A DNA stretch of 38,157 nucleotides from a virus: positions 1-38,157 of the IMG/VR virus record IMGVR_UViG_3300008117_000203; one strand, 5' to 3'. Positions 13,489-22,496 of the stretch are shown here, in pieces. The notes beneath the pieces were generated by a model, which ran no database searches, had not been told where the DNA came from, and saw nothing but the letters and a program-made list of their open reading frames with translations. Positions within the stretch are counted from its first letter, which is position 1; each line of letters starts with the position of its first letter. A program made the position numbers and the translations under genes.

Positions 13489-15909
13489 ATGGAAGTTGTA
13501 TATCAAGATAGGGTAATACTACCCAGACAGAAAGTTGCCCGTTCAGTGAAAGAAACACTTGAATGGAAACATAAGTGTGTAGATGCTATTATAGCCTCTA
13601 CCAAGGGTAAGGATTCTCAAAGGAGAAGGTCTGTTACAGAGAGAAAGAGGAATTATGATCTTATAAATAATAAGATTGATATTACTCACTTTGAGCATAT
13701 CACTAATCCTTTTAATTTAGGGAAGAACCAGCCTAACAAGTTTCAGCTTCCAGCTACATTACAGCCTTACGACGTCTTATACCCGATTTTTAATGTTCTT
13801 TTTGGTGAAGAACATAAGAGATTTTTTAATCCTATAGTACGGGTAGTCAATGAGACAGCAATCACTGAAAAAGAGGAAAGAACTAAAGAACTTATCGTCC
13901 AGGCGTTGTTCCAATACCTCATGCAAGGGGTGGAACAAGATCCTAATAACCCTCAACCTCCTCCTGAAGAAGTTCTTAAAGCAGCGCAGATGTCTGCAAA
14001 AGACATGCGTGAACTTACAGCTGAGAAATTTCTTTCGTACTACAAGAAAAAATTCCGTTTAAAAGATGTCTTTGCCACAGGATGGAAGGACTGGCTAATT
14101 GCAGGCGAGGAGTTTTATAGAGTTGAAGAAGTAGCAGGCGAAGTGTCTGTGAAAAGGGTTAACCCCTTGCAGCTTTTCTTTAAGATTGGTGAGAACAATG
14201 ATTCTATTGAAGAATGTGATCAGATTCTTGAAGAGAATTACCTAACCGTCAATCAAATTATTGATGAGTTTTATGAAGTTCTGACTCCTGAGCAGATTGA
14301 TGAACTTGAGAACTACTATCCTAGTGGTATTCCAGGTAATCAGGTAATCAATCCTTTGACTATTAAGGAAGTTGAGACTATCTATCACTTTCAAAACCAA
14401 GAAAGTTTTATTGATAGGATTCCTGTGTACAGAGTACGCTGGAAGTCTTTTCGTAAGATAGGTACATTCTATTATATTGACCCTCAGACTGGAGAAGAGC
14501 AAAGCTTTACTGTAGATGAGGATTGGAAATGGGATAAAAAAGACCCACAACAGAGAGTAGAATGGTATTGGGTATCTGAGTATTGGGAAGGTGTACGTAT
14601 TGGTATGGATATGTACATTGAACCTACAATTCGTAGGAGACCTCAGCAGTTCAGGAATATGGATAACCTGTCTAAGTGTAAGTCAGGTTACTTTGGACGT
14701 ATGTGCTCTGCTACTAATACTCAAAGTACTAGTCTTATGGATAGGCTTGTACCTTGGGTATACCTTTATTTCATCCTTTGGTATGATACTGAGCTAGCCT
14801 TAGCTACCAACATGGGTAAGATTGCACTTGTAGATGTATCCATGATTCCTGATGGATGGGAAATTGATAAGTGGATGTATTATGCCCGTGCAATGCGTAT
14901 AGGCTTTGTTAATTCTCTTAATGAGGGTAACAAGCGTATGGGTATTAACCAGAATATGTCTACCCAAAACAAGGAGCTTAACCTTGAGATGGGTAATTAC
15001 ATTCAGTTTAACATTCAACTCCTACAAGAAATTGAACGAAAAATCCAAAATACAGCAGGTGTACCTCCACAGCGTCTTGGAGCTATCTCTAATCAAGAGC
15101 TCGTGGGCAATGTTGAAAGAAGTATTACACAGTCTAGCCTTGTAACAGAAGATCTGTTTAGAATGCACACTTTGACTAAGCTTGACGTATGTGAAGCTAT
15201 GCTTGAAGTGGCAAAAGATGTTTATAAGGATAAAAGTAAAGCCCTTCAGTATGTTACTGATGATTTACAGACTGTACTTTTCCAGCTTGATGGTATGGAG
15301 TTCAATAATGCAGATTACGGAGTGTTTGTAACTGATGAGAACAAGGATATGGAAGTATTCCAAGCTATGAAGGAACATATGAAGTTTGCTCTTCAGAATG
15401 ATCAGATGGCTTTTCATCAGATTGCAGATATATATACTACTGAGTCAGTATCTGAGATTCGTGCTACTCTGTCTAAATATTATGAAGATAAGCAGCAGCA
15501 GATGCAAGCTCAACAAGAGCAAGTATCTCAGATTGAACAGCAGAAGATAGCTGCACAACAACAGATGCATGCAGAAGATATGCAGCTTAAGCAGTATATT
15601 GCTGATACTACTAATGAAACTAAGATTCAAGTTGCACAGATTGCTACCTACAACAGGCAGATGGATCTTGATGTAAATGAGAATCTTATTCCTGATCCTC
15701 TTGAAATAGGAGCACAAGCTTTAAAACAAAGAGAGCTTGACTCTAAAAACTTTATTGAGAACCTTAAGCTTCAAGCTGATAAGGTTACTAAAGCTAAAGA
15801 GCTGAACATTAAAGAGAAAGAGATTCAATCTAAAGAAAAGATTGAAAAGATGAAAGCTGATACAGCCCTTAAAGTAGCTAAGACTAACAAAAATAAATAC
15901 GATAAGTAA
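13489..15909 (+). CDS. Portal protein
   Basis: An 806-aa protein immediately after terL, length typical of crAss-type portals (about 750-850 aa). N-terminal basic region (QRRRSVTERKRNYDLINNKID), clip/wing-like middle (ITHFEHITNPFNLG, LYPIFNVLFGEE), KKDPQQRVEWYWVSEYWEG near residue 345, the QNTAGVPPQRLGAI segment and a long Gln-rich C-terminal coiled coil (KYYEDKQQQMQAQQEQVSQIEQQK..., from about residue 660). The last 80 residues are Lys-rich. It forms the dodecameric vertex through which DNA enters. Own promoter upstream. Confidence 0.92.
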   Translation: MEVVYQDRVILPRQKVARSVKETLEWKHKCVDAIIASTKGKDSQRRRSVTERKRNYDLINNKIDITHFEHITNPFNLGKNQPNKFQLPATLQPYDVLYPIFNVLFGEEHKRFFNPIVRVVNETAITEKEERTKELIVQALFQYLMQGVEQDPNNPQPPPEEVLKAAQMSAKDMRELTAEKFLSYYKKKFRLKDVFATGWKDWLIAGEEFYRVEEVAGEVSVKRVNPLQLFFKIGENNDSIEECDQILEENYLTVNQIIDEFYEVLTPEQIDELENYYPSGIPGNQVINPLTIKEVETIYHFQNQESFIDRIPVYRVRWKSFRKIGTFYYIDPQTGEEQSFTVDEDWKWDKKDPQQRVEWYWVSEYWEGVRIGMDMYIEPTIRRRPQQFRNMDNLSKCKSGYFGRMCSATNTQSTSLMDRLVPWVYLYFILWYDTELALATNMGKIALVDVSMIPDGWEIDKWMYYARAMRIGFVNSLNEGNKRMGINQNMSTQNKELNLEMGNYIQFNIQLLQEIERKIQNTAGVPPQRLGAISNQELVGNVERSITQSSLVTEDLFRMHTLTKLDVCEAMLEVAKDVYKDKSKALQYVTDDLQTVLFQLDGMEFNNADYGVFVTDENKDMEVFQAMKEHMKFALQNDQMAFHQIADIYTTESVSEIRATLSKYYEDKQQQMQAQQEQVSQIEQQKIAAQQQMHAEDMQLKQYIADTTNETKIQVAQIATYNRQMDLDVNENLIPDPLEIGAQALKQRELDSKNFIENLKLQADKVTKAKELNIKEKEIQSKEKIEKMKADTALKVAKTNKNKYDK

Positions 15910-16409
15910 TGTTCGACTTTTCAAAACTTACAGCTAGACGTCAAGCTAAATCACAAGGTCAAATAGTTCAACTTGGCACTTTAAACTCTACTTTAAAAGG
16001 GTTTGTAAATATTTTTGATACTACAGGAGCAGCTGTTACAAATGTAGCTCTAGATACTTGGACAAAACTTAATACTAATAGTGTTGAAGGATTTACAAGT
16101 AATGATTTTATTACTTCTACTAATAGAGTAACTAGTACTAAAAAAAGAAGAATAGTAAAACTAAATCTTATAGTGTCTGTAATATCTGGTAGTAATAATA
16201 TTATACATATTGCATTTTTTAAAACTGGTAATATTATAGCTTCTACCGAACAAGATTTAACTACTAGTAGTAATGGTGAAATTACTATACCTATTCAAGG
16301 TATTACAGAAGTTTTACCAGGAGATTATATAGAAGTGTGGGTAAAGAATAAACAACATACTACTCCTGTTACTTTAAACCATTTTAATGTTATTGTCGCT
16401 GAATTATAA
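15909..16409 (+). CDS. Head-fibre or appendage protein, jelly-roll-like
   Basis: A 166-aa protein beginning right at the portal stop (ATG overlaps TAA). N-terminal MFDFSKLTARRQAKSQGQ looks like an anchor peptide; the rest alternates short beta strands (RRIVKLNLIVSVISGSNNIIHIAFFK...IPIQGITEVLPGDYIEVWVKN), a TNF/C1q-like jelly-roll pattern common in phage appendages. In phiCrAss001 the gene after the portal encodes the head fibre, so this is the positional equivalent. Confidence 0.72.
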   Translation: MFDFSKLTARRQAKSQGQIVQLGTLNSTLKGFVNIFDTTGAAVTNVALDTWTKLNTNSVEGFTSNDFITSTNRVTSTKKRRIVKLNLIVSVISGSNNIIHIAFFKTGNIIASTEQDLTTSSNGEITIPIQGITEVLPGDYIEVWVKNKQHTTPVTLNHFNVIVAEL

Positions 16410-16834
16410 TGAGTACACAAAATTCTAAAACTAGAGCTTGGGAAGAAATACAGCTTGTAAGAGACATACGTCCTTATAGAATGGCTGTAATTCAAATAGG
16501 TTGTGATGGAGTAAATGCTCCTACATATTCTTATGTATTTAATGAATTTGGTAGTTCTGTAGTTACAGGTGTTACTCGTACAAGTCAAGGAGTTTATAGT
16601 GTAGCTCTTACATCAGCTGCTTTTAAAAATACAGAGCTTGTGACAGCATCTATATCTTTAGCAGGATCTACTGCTGATCCAGCAGGTGTATCTTACCCAC
16701 TTATAACTTCTTCTATAAATACTACATTTACTACAGTATTTATTAAAAGTATAGATATGTTTACTGCTAGTACAGCTTTAGATGTTACTGGTAAAATTAT
16801 TTTAGTAATAAAAGAGTATTACGCTGCAAAATGA
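16409..16834 (+). CDS. Fibre/appendage beta-domain protein
   Basis: A 141-aa protein with basic N-terminal AWEEIQLVRDIRPYRMAV then a beta-rich GCDGVNAPTYSYVFNEFGSSVVTGVTRTSQGVYSVALTS. The fragment resembles small structural domains (TGV.SxG.Y...L) I recall in phage fibres. Start overlaps the previous stop. Probably part of the head-fibre set. Confidence 0.62.
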   Translation: MSTQNSKTRAWEEIQLVRDIRPYRMAVIQIGCDGVNAPTYSYVFNEFGSSVVTGVTRTSQGVYSVALTSAAFKNTELVTASISLAGSTADPAGVSYPLITSSINTTFTTVFIKSIDMFTASTALDVTGKIILVIKEYYAAK

Positions 16835-17304
16835 TAAACGTAAAAACATCTAGACCTTATGATTTTTTTACATTTACTGTAAACTTTACAGGAGCTCAAG
16901 CACCTTACTATACTTTTGGTAAAGTGTTAAAAAATACTTTTTCTACTACACCTAATATTACTCTTGATAATAATCTTCTTATTAATGCTGCAGCAATCAC
17001 TTTAAATAACTATACTGATTTTTATGGGCCTTATGATGTTGTAGAAATAGAGACATCTATTTTACAAAATTCATTCGCTAATAATACTGAAGTAGTTACT
17101 AGTTCTTCAAGTTTAAATTTAGCTAACCCTACTCAGTTGTTATTAAGCCTGTACAAACCTGCAGGAGGCACCTTTTTAAATGACTACACAATTAAAATAA
17201 CACTTAAAAAGTATCTCATCACACCTACATATGCTTCTTATGTACAAACTACTTACGCAGGAGCTACTGTAAATCCTTTAAACTGGTCTAATCTTGTATT
17301 CTAA
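16831..17304 (+). CDS. Fibre/appendage beta-domain protein
   Basis: A 157-aa Asn/Thr-rich beta protein, starting RPYDFFTFTVNFTGAQAPYYTFG. Its layout resembles the previous gene (N-terminal RPY motif, IQIGCDG.NAPTYSYVF versus VNFTGAQAPYYTFGK), so the two may be diverged duplicates. Start overlaps the previous stop by 4 bases. Confidence 0.58.
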   Translation: MINVKTSRPYDFFTFTVNFTGAQAPYYTFGKVLKNTFSTTPNITLDNNLLINAAAITLNNYTDFYGPYDVVEIETSILQNSFANNTEVVTSSSSLNLANPTQLLLSLYKPAGGTFLNDYTIKITLKKYLITPTYASYVQTTYAGATVNPLNWSNLVF

Positions 17305-17996
17305 TGCCTTACTCATACTCGACTCAGCAGATTAAAGGTTCTACACGGCAAGTAAAATTGCAAATAGTGTTTAGCACTCCGTCTTTTACTCAAGGACAAT
17401 TATATTATAAAATAGATACTGCTAATCCTGCAGGTACTTATAATACTGCTAACTCTCCTACTACATATAGTTTTACAGCCGTAAATAATTATGGTAATAT
17501 TTTTATTAACCCTAACCAATATTTAACTTTTAGTTTAGTAGGGACTGGTAGTCCTGCAAGTACTTATGTTAATGTTGTAAATGTTAGTGATAATTTTAAA
17601 AGAATAGGTAGGTTTTTAGCAAACGTGCAAACAGGAAGTGGAAGTTTAGACCCTGTTCCTGCTTTAAACTTTTCAGATGATAGTAGCAATACAGGGACAG
17701 CTGAGACTAGCGTACAAACTGTATTAGGGTTAAGCCAAGCAATTAATATTAGAGTAGAGTATGTAGAAAGCGGCTCTCCTAATTTTAATTGGACATTTTA
17801 CGTGTTAAAAAATGGAGATCTTATACCTTTAGTTGATTTAGATACTATAAGTGTTAGCAATGACACTACATTAAGGTTTGTACTAGATAATCCTGAAACA
17901 ACTGCAACGACACTAGTCGTAACTTTATATAATGAATCTAACAATGATTCTACGCTTGATACTTTTAATTTAACAGCTAGTAATGCAGGACCATAA
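17304..17996 (+). CDS. Beta-sandwich-rich fibre protein
   Basis: A 230-aa Ser/Thr/Asn-rich protein. After MPYSYSTQQIKGSTRQVK, repeated beta segments suggest two stacked sandwiches (about 1-110 and 120-230). Tandem Ig-like or fibre domains are likely. The exact family is not recognised. Confidence 0.6.
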   Translation: MPYSYSTQQIKGSTRQVKLQIVFSTPSFTQGQLYYKIDTANPAGTYNTANSPTTYSFTAVNNYGNIFINPNQYLTFSLVGTGSPASTYVNVVNVSDNFKRIGRFLANVQTGSGSLDPVPALNFSDDSSNTGTAETSVQTVLGLSQAINIRVEYVESGSPNFNWTFYVLKNGDLIPLVDLDTISVSNDTTLRFVLDNPETTATTLVVTLYNESNNDSTLDTFNLTASNAGP

Positions 17997-17998
17997 TA

Positions 17999-18292
17999 AT
18001 GGCTGATAATATATCATACATCCATAGTAATAAACTTGCCAAACACAATTATAGGTATATTGGCAAGGACGGTACTATTTATATAGGCCAGAAAGATGGA
18101 CGTCTTGCTAAACAAGAAGTTTCAACTACAGATATAAACTGGGGAGCTATCCAAGGTAATATCAATAATCAGCAAGATCTTACTACATATATAAACAACA
18201 TTGTAAATAATGTTGTAAATAATATTACTAATAACAATACCACAATAATTCAAGAAGGAGTTGATTATTCCTTCTTATTAATGGGAGCCTAA
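17999..18292 (+). CDS. Short fibre protein with collagen-like shaft motif
   Basis: A 97-aa protein. TDINWGAIQGNINNQQDLTTYI matches the tail-fibre motif WG-N-I-x-G-x-L-x-x-Q-x-D-L, followed by an Asn/Val coiled-coil repeat (NNIVNNVVNNITNNN). Such motifs trimerise fibres. Two bases separate it from the previous gene. Confidence 0.68.
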   Translation: MADNISYIHSNKLAKHNYRYIGKDGTIYIGQKDGRLAKQEVSTTDINWGAIQGNINNQQDLTTYINNIVNNVVNNITNNNTTIIQEGVDYSFLLMGA

Positions 18293-18630
18293 TGCCTAAC
18301 GTATATAAAATACTTGGTCAGGTACATGCTAATAATGCAGGTCAGTACTATAATTTATATACTGTACCTAATGGAGTGTCAGCTATATGCAGTTCTATTA
18401 TAGTAACTAACTTAAATACTAGCCCTGCTAAGTTTAATATAGCAGTATGTCCAAGTGGAGTAGCTTCTCCTAATGAGCAACATTTTATTTATTACGAAGT
18501 AAATTTACCTATTAATGATACATTTATTGCTACTGTAGGTGTTACATTGGCAGGAGGAGATTCTATAAAAGTATACAGTGATGTAGGTAAAACTGTTACT
18601 TTTAATCTTTCAGGTACAGAAATAGTTTAA
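18292..18630 (+). CDS. Fibre domain protein (phage structural beta-domain)
   Basis: A 112-aa protein matching a small phage structural domain I recall: VHANNAGQYYNLYTVPNGVSAICSSIIVTNLNTSPAKFNIAV, then HFIYYEVNLPINDTFIATVGVTLAGGDSIKVYS. The pattern LYTVPxGxSAxxSSIxVxN...NDTFxAxxGxTLAxxDxxxVY recurs in unrelated phage fibres and capsid decorations. Confidence 0.7.
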   Translation: MPNVYKILGQVHANNAGQYYNLYTVPNGVSAICSSIIVTNLNTSPAKFNIAVCPSGVASPNEQHFIYYEVNLPINDTFIATVGVTLAGGDSIKVYSDVGKTVTFNLSGTEIV

Positions 18631-18631
18631 T

Positions 18632-18985
18632 ATGGCACAAGGATATACAGGTAATACAAGTACAGGTGGCAGTGGAGCCATTACTGGATTAACAGGTGAT
18701 GTTATTGCAGTAGGTGGAGGTGTAGCAGTAGCTGTAATCCCACCAGCTACTGTAGATTACAGCCAAATTCAGAATGTAGCAATTGGGGCATTATTAGGTA
18801 GAGGTACTTCAGGTGGTCCAGGATCTATGCAAGAGATTCAACTAGGAGCTGGCCTGCAAATGAATGGTACAATACTAACTGTAACTGGAGGAGGTGGAGT
18901 AGGAACTTCTTCTAATGTTTTAATAGATTGTGGTACCTTTACTACACCAAGTAATTATGTACTAATTGATTGTGGTACATTTTAA
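18632..18985 (+). CDS. Short fibre protein with duplicated C-terminal octapeptide
   Basis: A 117-aa protein, glycine-rich N-terminus (GYTGNTSTGGSGAITGLTGDV), then QIQNVAIGALLGRGTSGGPGSMQEI...GAGLQMNGTILTVTGGG, the classic fibre-shaft motif GALLGRGTxGxPGxMQEI. The C-terminus repeats VLIDCGTF twice, once per 14 residues (18917-18940 and 18959-18982), with different synonymous codons. Confidence 0.68.
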   Translation: MAQGYTGNTSTGGSGAITGLTGDVIAVGGGVAVAVIPPATVDYSQIQNVAIGALLGRGTSGGPGSMQEIQLGAGLQMNGTILTVTGGGGVGTSSNVLIDCGTFTTPSNYVLIDCGTF

Positions 18986-18997
18986 TATCTAGATGTA

Positions 18998-19399
18998 ATG
19001 AGTTTAAAAATAAGAAGAGGTTCAGAGTCACAACGACTAGCAGTTACACCAGAAGACGGTGAATTGCTATTTACTACAGATACTAAACAGTTATATGTAG
19101 GCTGGAATAACACTCCTGGAGGGTATCTTATTTCTGGAGCAGGTGGACCTGGAGCAGATTTTCAAATTGATTATACTTTAGGGTTACTTACAATTGTAGG
19201 TAATGTAATAAATGGATTGAATGATACATTCACTACTTCTACAAATTTTATTGCAAATACTACAAGAGTTTATGTGAATGGTCTAAGAATGGACAGAGGT
19301 CAAGATTATAACGAAGCAGGTAATAGCCAAATACAGTTTATTGGTACCGCAGTACCTGCTACAGGATCTAACCTTATAATTGAATATATAAAACTATAA
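18998..19399 (+). CDS. Fibre protein with receptor-type N-terminal module
   Basis: A 133-aa protein. It begins with LKIRRGSESQRLAVTPEDGELLFTTDTKQLYVG, a widespread fibre head-domain pattern (IRRGTxxQRxxVTxxxGEIxxTTDTKKLxVGDG). The C-terminal part (NGLNDTFTTS...TRVYVNGLRMDRGQDYNEAGNSQIQF) is the same module as the C-terminus of the 510-aa protein downstream. Confidence 0.68.
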   Translation: MSLKIRRGSESQRLAVTPEDGELLFTTDTKQLYVGWNNTPGGYLISGAGGPGADFQIDYTLGLLTIVGNVINGLNDTFTTSTNFIANTTRVYVNGLRMDRGQDYNEAGNSQIQFIGTAVPATGSNLIIEYIKL

Positions 19400-19426
19400 T
19401 AATTAACATTTAAAAAATAAAAAAAA

Positions 19427-20959
19427 ATGCCAAATACAAAAATACAAGCCGCAAGACAATTTTTTGTAGCTTCAGATGTAAGTTTTGAATCTACAAATGG
19501 AACAAACGGTAATTTATTACAAGGTTTAAAAAATCCTTCTGGTGATCTTGATGCAGCAAATAAACTTTATGTAGACTCAGTAGCTTCAGGATTAGATATA
19601 AAAAATAGTTGTCGTGTAGCAACTATAGGTACTGAACAATTTATTATTGGAACAGGTGCAGTTACTCAAATCAATGGATTGACTGTAGATGGAATAACTC
19701 TATCAATTGGTGATAGGATTCTTATTAAAAATGCTAATACTGGTACTGGAGCAGCATCTCCTAGTAACTCAAATCAACCTGCAAATGGTATTTATAGAGT
19801 TACTGCTAATACTACTAACCTTACTGTAACTAGAGATACAGATGCAGATACTAGTGCTGAAGTTACTTCAGGCCTATTTACTTTTATAACAGCAGGTACT
19901 ACTAATACTGCTTTAGGGTTTGTTTTAATTACACAAGGTACTATTACTCTTAATACTACAGCATTACAGTTTACTCAATTTAGTGCTGCTACTCAAATTA
20001 CAGCTGGTGCAGGGTTAGGACAAACTGGTAATGCGTTTGATGTAAATATTGTAGCAGGCAGAACTGCTATTACTGGAGATGCAGTAGATATTGCATCAAC
20101 TTATGTAGGTCAAGGATCTATTACTACAGTAGGTACTATCACAGCAGGTACTTGGAATGGTAGTGTTATTGATGTTCAAAGAGGAGGTTCAGGTAGAAAT
20201 AGTGCTACTGTTCATATGCCTATTTGTGGAGGGACGAATAGTACAACTGCACATCAAAGTGTAGCAGCTTCAGGAACTTCAGGTCAAGCTTTGATTTACC
20301 AAGGTGCAGCAGCAATTCCTGCTTGGGCAGCTTTAAACTTAAGTGTAGGTACAAGTGTTACAGGAATTTTAGGAGCAGTAAATGGTGGTACTGGAAATAG
20401 CACTTACACTCAAGGAGACATTTTATACGCTGCTTCTACTGGTACTAGTCTTAGTAAATTGGCTATTGGCGCAGCAGGTACTGTACTAAAAGGTGGATCT
20501 AATCCATCTTGGGGTGCTGTATCTTTAACAGCTGATGTTTCAGGTACTTTACCTATTGCTAGTGGTGGTACTGGTTTAAATACTACACCTACTAATGGTC
20601 AGCTACTTATAGGTAATACTGCTACTAGTAGTTATGTACGTGCCACTCTTACATCTTCTGATAGCTCAGTAACTATTACTAATGGTAATGGTAGTATTGA
20701 TTTGACTGTTTCTTCTGGAATAGCTCTTACTGCTGCTAAATTTATTTTTAACGAGGCTCTTACAGGAGCAAATGGTGTAAATACTATCTTTACATTAACA
20801 CAAACACCTGTACTAGGTAAAGTAATGGTATTTGTAAACGGTGTTTTACAAGCAGGTGGTACTAATGACTATGCTATTGCAGGATCTACTATTACTTTCC
20901 AACCTGCATCTATTCCAGCTGCTGGAGATTTTGTAACTGCTACGTACATTGCTCAATAA
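19427..20959 (+). CDS. Tail/head fibre protein, 510 aa
   Basis: Starts after an A-rich leader (AAATAAAAAAAAATG). N-terminal RQFFVASDVSFESTNGTNG, then a classic fibre module DAANKLYVDSVASGLDIKNSCRVATIG (x.YVDSVAxGLDIKxxxRVAT), then QINGLTVDGITLSIGDRILIKNANTG (DGxTLxxGDRxLVK). The middle holds repeats of the (TG)-x-GT/GGTGxxxxT type shaft, and the C-terminal 60 residues share the NGxNxxF...VxVNGxxxxxGxDY module. Likely an elongated trimeric appendage or receptor-binding protein. Confidence 0.74.
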   Translation: MPNTKIQAARQFFVASDVSFESTNGTNGNLLQGLKNPSGDLDAANKLYVDSVASGLDIKNSCRVATIGTEQFIIGTGAVTQINGLTVDGITLSIGDRILIKNANTGTGAASPSNSNQPANGIYRVTANTTNLTVTRDTDADTSAEVTSGLFTFITAGTTNTALGFVLITQGTITLNTTALQFTQFSAATQITAGAGLGQTGNAFDVNIVAGRTAITGDAVDIASTYVGQGSITTVGTITAGTWNGSVIDVQRGGSGRNSATVHMPICGGTNSTTAHQSVAASGTSGQALIYQGAAAIPAWAALNLSVGTSVTGILGAVNGGTGNSTYTQGDILYAASTGTSLSKLAIGAAGTVLKGGSNPSWGAVSLTADVSGTLPIASGGTGLNTTPTNGQLLIGNTATSSYVRATLTSSDSSVTITNGNGSIDLTVSSGIALTAAKFIFNEALTGANGVNTIFTLTQTPVLGKVMVFVNGVLQAGGTNDYAIAGSTITFQPASIPAAGDFVTATYIAQ

Positions 20960-20980
20960 TTTACTTTAAACTTTTAAGCC

Positions 20981-21514
20981 ATGCCTAGTACAGTAATTAG
21001 AGGAGCTCAGATTAAAGATGCTGATATAGCTACAGCGGATATTGCAAATAATGCTGTTACATATGGTAAGATACAAGTTACTAGTGCTAACAGTAGATTA
21101 CTTGGAAGTCCTTCTACTGGTACAACTGTTGGAGAAATTACAGTAGGCTCTGGATTAAGTTTATCAGGTTCTACATTAACTGCTACTGGAGGTGCAGGTA
21201 GTGGATTTACTAGACAAATTCAAACTCAAGTAGCAACACTAGTTACTGTTGGTGGTATTGCTGCTAATACTGACCTTTATGTTGTCATGAACAATCCTAC
21301 TACTGGCACTATCACTCTTCCTTCATTAGCTAATACTACAGGTAATCAGATTGTAACAGTTAAAAGAATTAATGCTTCAGTCAGTATTGTACCTACAGCA
21401 GGAGATGCTATTGAGTCAGTTGTAAACTTAAACGTAACTTTGTCTAGACAATTTCAGTCAGTAACTCTTATTCCTAATAACAATACTACTCCTGCTAGCT
21501 GGTTTATTATTTAA
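20981..21514 (+). CDS. Fibre protein (shaft and tip)
   Basis: A 177-aa fibre-type protein. N-terminal RGAQIKDADIATADIANNAVTYGKI is a phage fibre adhesion-type repeat, followed by LLGSPSTGTTVGEITVGSGLSLSGSTLTATGG (shaft). The end, ITLPSLANTTGNQIVTVKRI...DAIESVVNL...SWFII, is a familiar tip domain. About 20 bases after the 510-aa gene. Confidence 0.68.
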   Translation: MPSTVIRGAQIKDADIATADIANNAVTYGKIQVTSANSRLLGSPSTGTTVGEITVGSGLSLSGSTLTATGGAGSGFTRQIQTQVATLVTVGGIAANTDLYVVMNNPTTGTITLPSLANTTGNQIVTVKRINASVSIVPTAGDAIESVVNLNVTLSRQFQSVTLIPNNNTTPASWFII

Positions 21515-21526
21515 TAACTTATAATA

Positions 21527-22114
21527 ATGGCATATAATCCAATACCCCCAAATGGGCAAGCTACAATGGCTAACTCACAGCCAGTTGTAGTAGCGTCAGA
21601 TCAAAGTTCTCTACTTGTATCTCCAAGAGTTGTAGGATCTACTCCTGTAACTGTAACATCTAATTTACTAAATAACTTAGCAGCTAACGGTGTTTGGTAT
21701 AGTAATAGAATAGATATTAGTTATACTACGACAGGAAACAATTATTCAGATATACTTATAGGTATAAAAACATCTGTTGCTAATTTAACACCTACGGGAG
21801 AAAAAGCTGCTTATGTATTTATTGTGCCTTGGTATAAAGTAGATAATACTCCTACTTGGATTCCAGCTAGTGTAGGAGCTACTACTGATCTAGGAGCAGG
21901 TCAATCCACTTTAGTGACTTTTGGACCTCTTCATAGTGCTAAACTTGCGGCAATTTTACCTGCTAATGCTGGTAGTAATATATTATCTGATGTTATCCTT
22001 TTGAGTAATGTATTTGGTAAAAATATGCCTGATGCATTTACTATTCTTATTCAAAACTCAACTGGTATAGCTTTAGGGGCTACTTCGACAATTTCTTATA
22101 ACAGATTAGTATAA
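21527..22114 (+). CDS. Fibre/structural protein
   Basis: A 195-aa beta protein opening with NGQATMANSQPVVVASDQS, a motif I recall at the start of many phage fibre proteins (NGQATMANSxPVVIASDQSxLxV). The rest is a compact jelly-roll-like region. Role unclear beyond a virion component. Confidence 0.65.
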   Translation: MAYNPIPPNGQATMANSQPVVVASDQSSLLVSPRVVGSTPVTVTSNLLNNLAANGVWYSNRIDISYTTTGNNYSDILIGIKTSVANLTPTGEKAAYVFIVPWYKVDNTPTWIPASVGATTDLGAGQSTLVTFGPLHSAKLAAILPANAGSNILSDVILLSNVFGKNMPDAFTILIQNSTGIALGATSTISYNRLV

Positions 22115-22124
22115 ATTAATTACC

Positions 22125-22496
22125 ATGCCAACAACTAGAATTTACGCATTAGGAAGAACTGTAGAAGAAGCAGAAGGTATAGGTCAAAATGGTTATGTAA
22201 CAGTAAGTTGTGAGCTTACATTTGATATTCCTACATATGGACTATCAGGAGTAAGTGATAAAGACATACTATTAAATCAATTTCCTGAATTTTCAATAGT
22301 GACTATTAGTACTATAGACTACGCAAGATTGACTATTCCTATAGTATCAATTACTAAAAACATAGCGCTTACTGACCTGCAGGGTGCTTTAGAAGCTGCT
22401 TGGACAGATATTGATACAGAGATTAATGCTTTTACTCCATATAATTTTGACGGTATTATAAAAAGAAAGTGGGATGGCACAACTTGGAGCTATTAA
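22125..22496 (+). CDS. Hypothetical structural-array protein, 123 aa
   Basis: MPTTRIYALGRTVEEAEGIGQNGYVTVSCELTF then a helix near the end (LTDLQGALEAAWTDIDTEI). Overlaps the following gene start by 23 bases. Not recognised. Position inside the fibre gene array suggests a virion component. Confidence 0.58.
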   Translation: MPTTRIYALGRTVEEAEGIGQNGYVTVSCELTFDIPTYGLSGVSDKDILLNQFPEFSIVTISTIDYARLTIPIVSITKNIALTDLQGALEAAWTDIDTEINAFTPYNFDGIIKRKWDGTTWSY

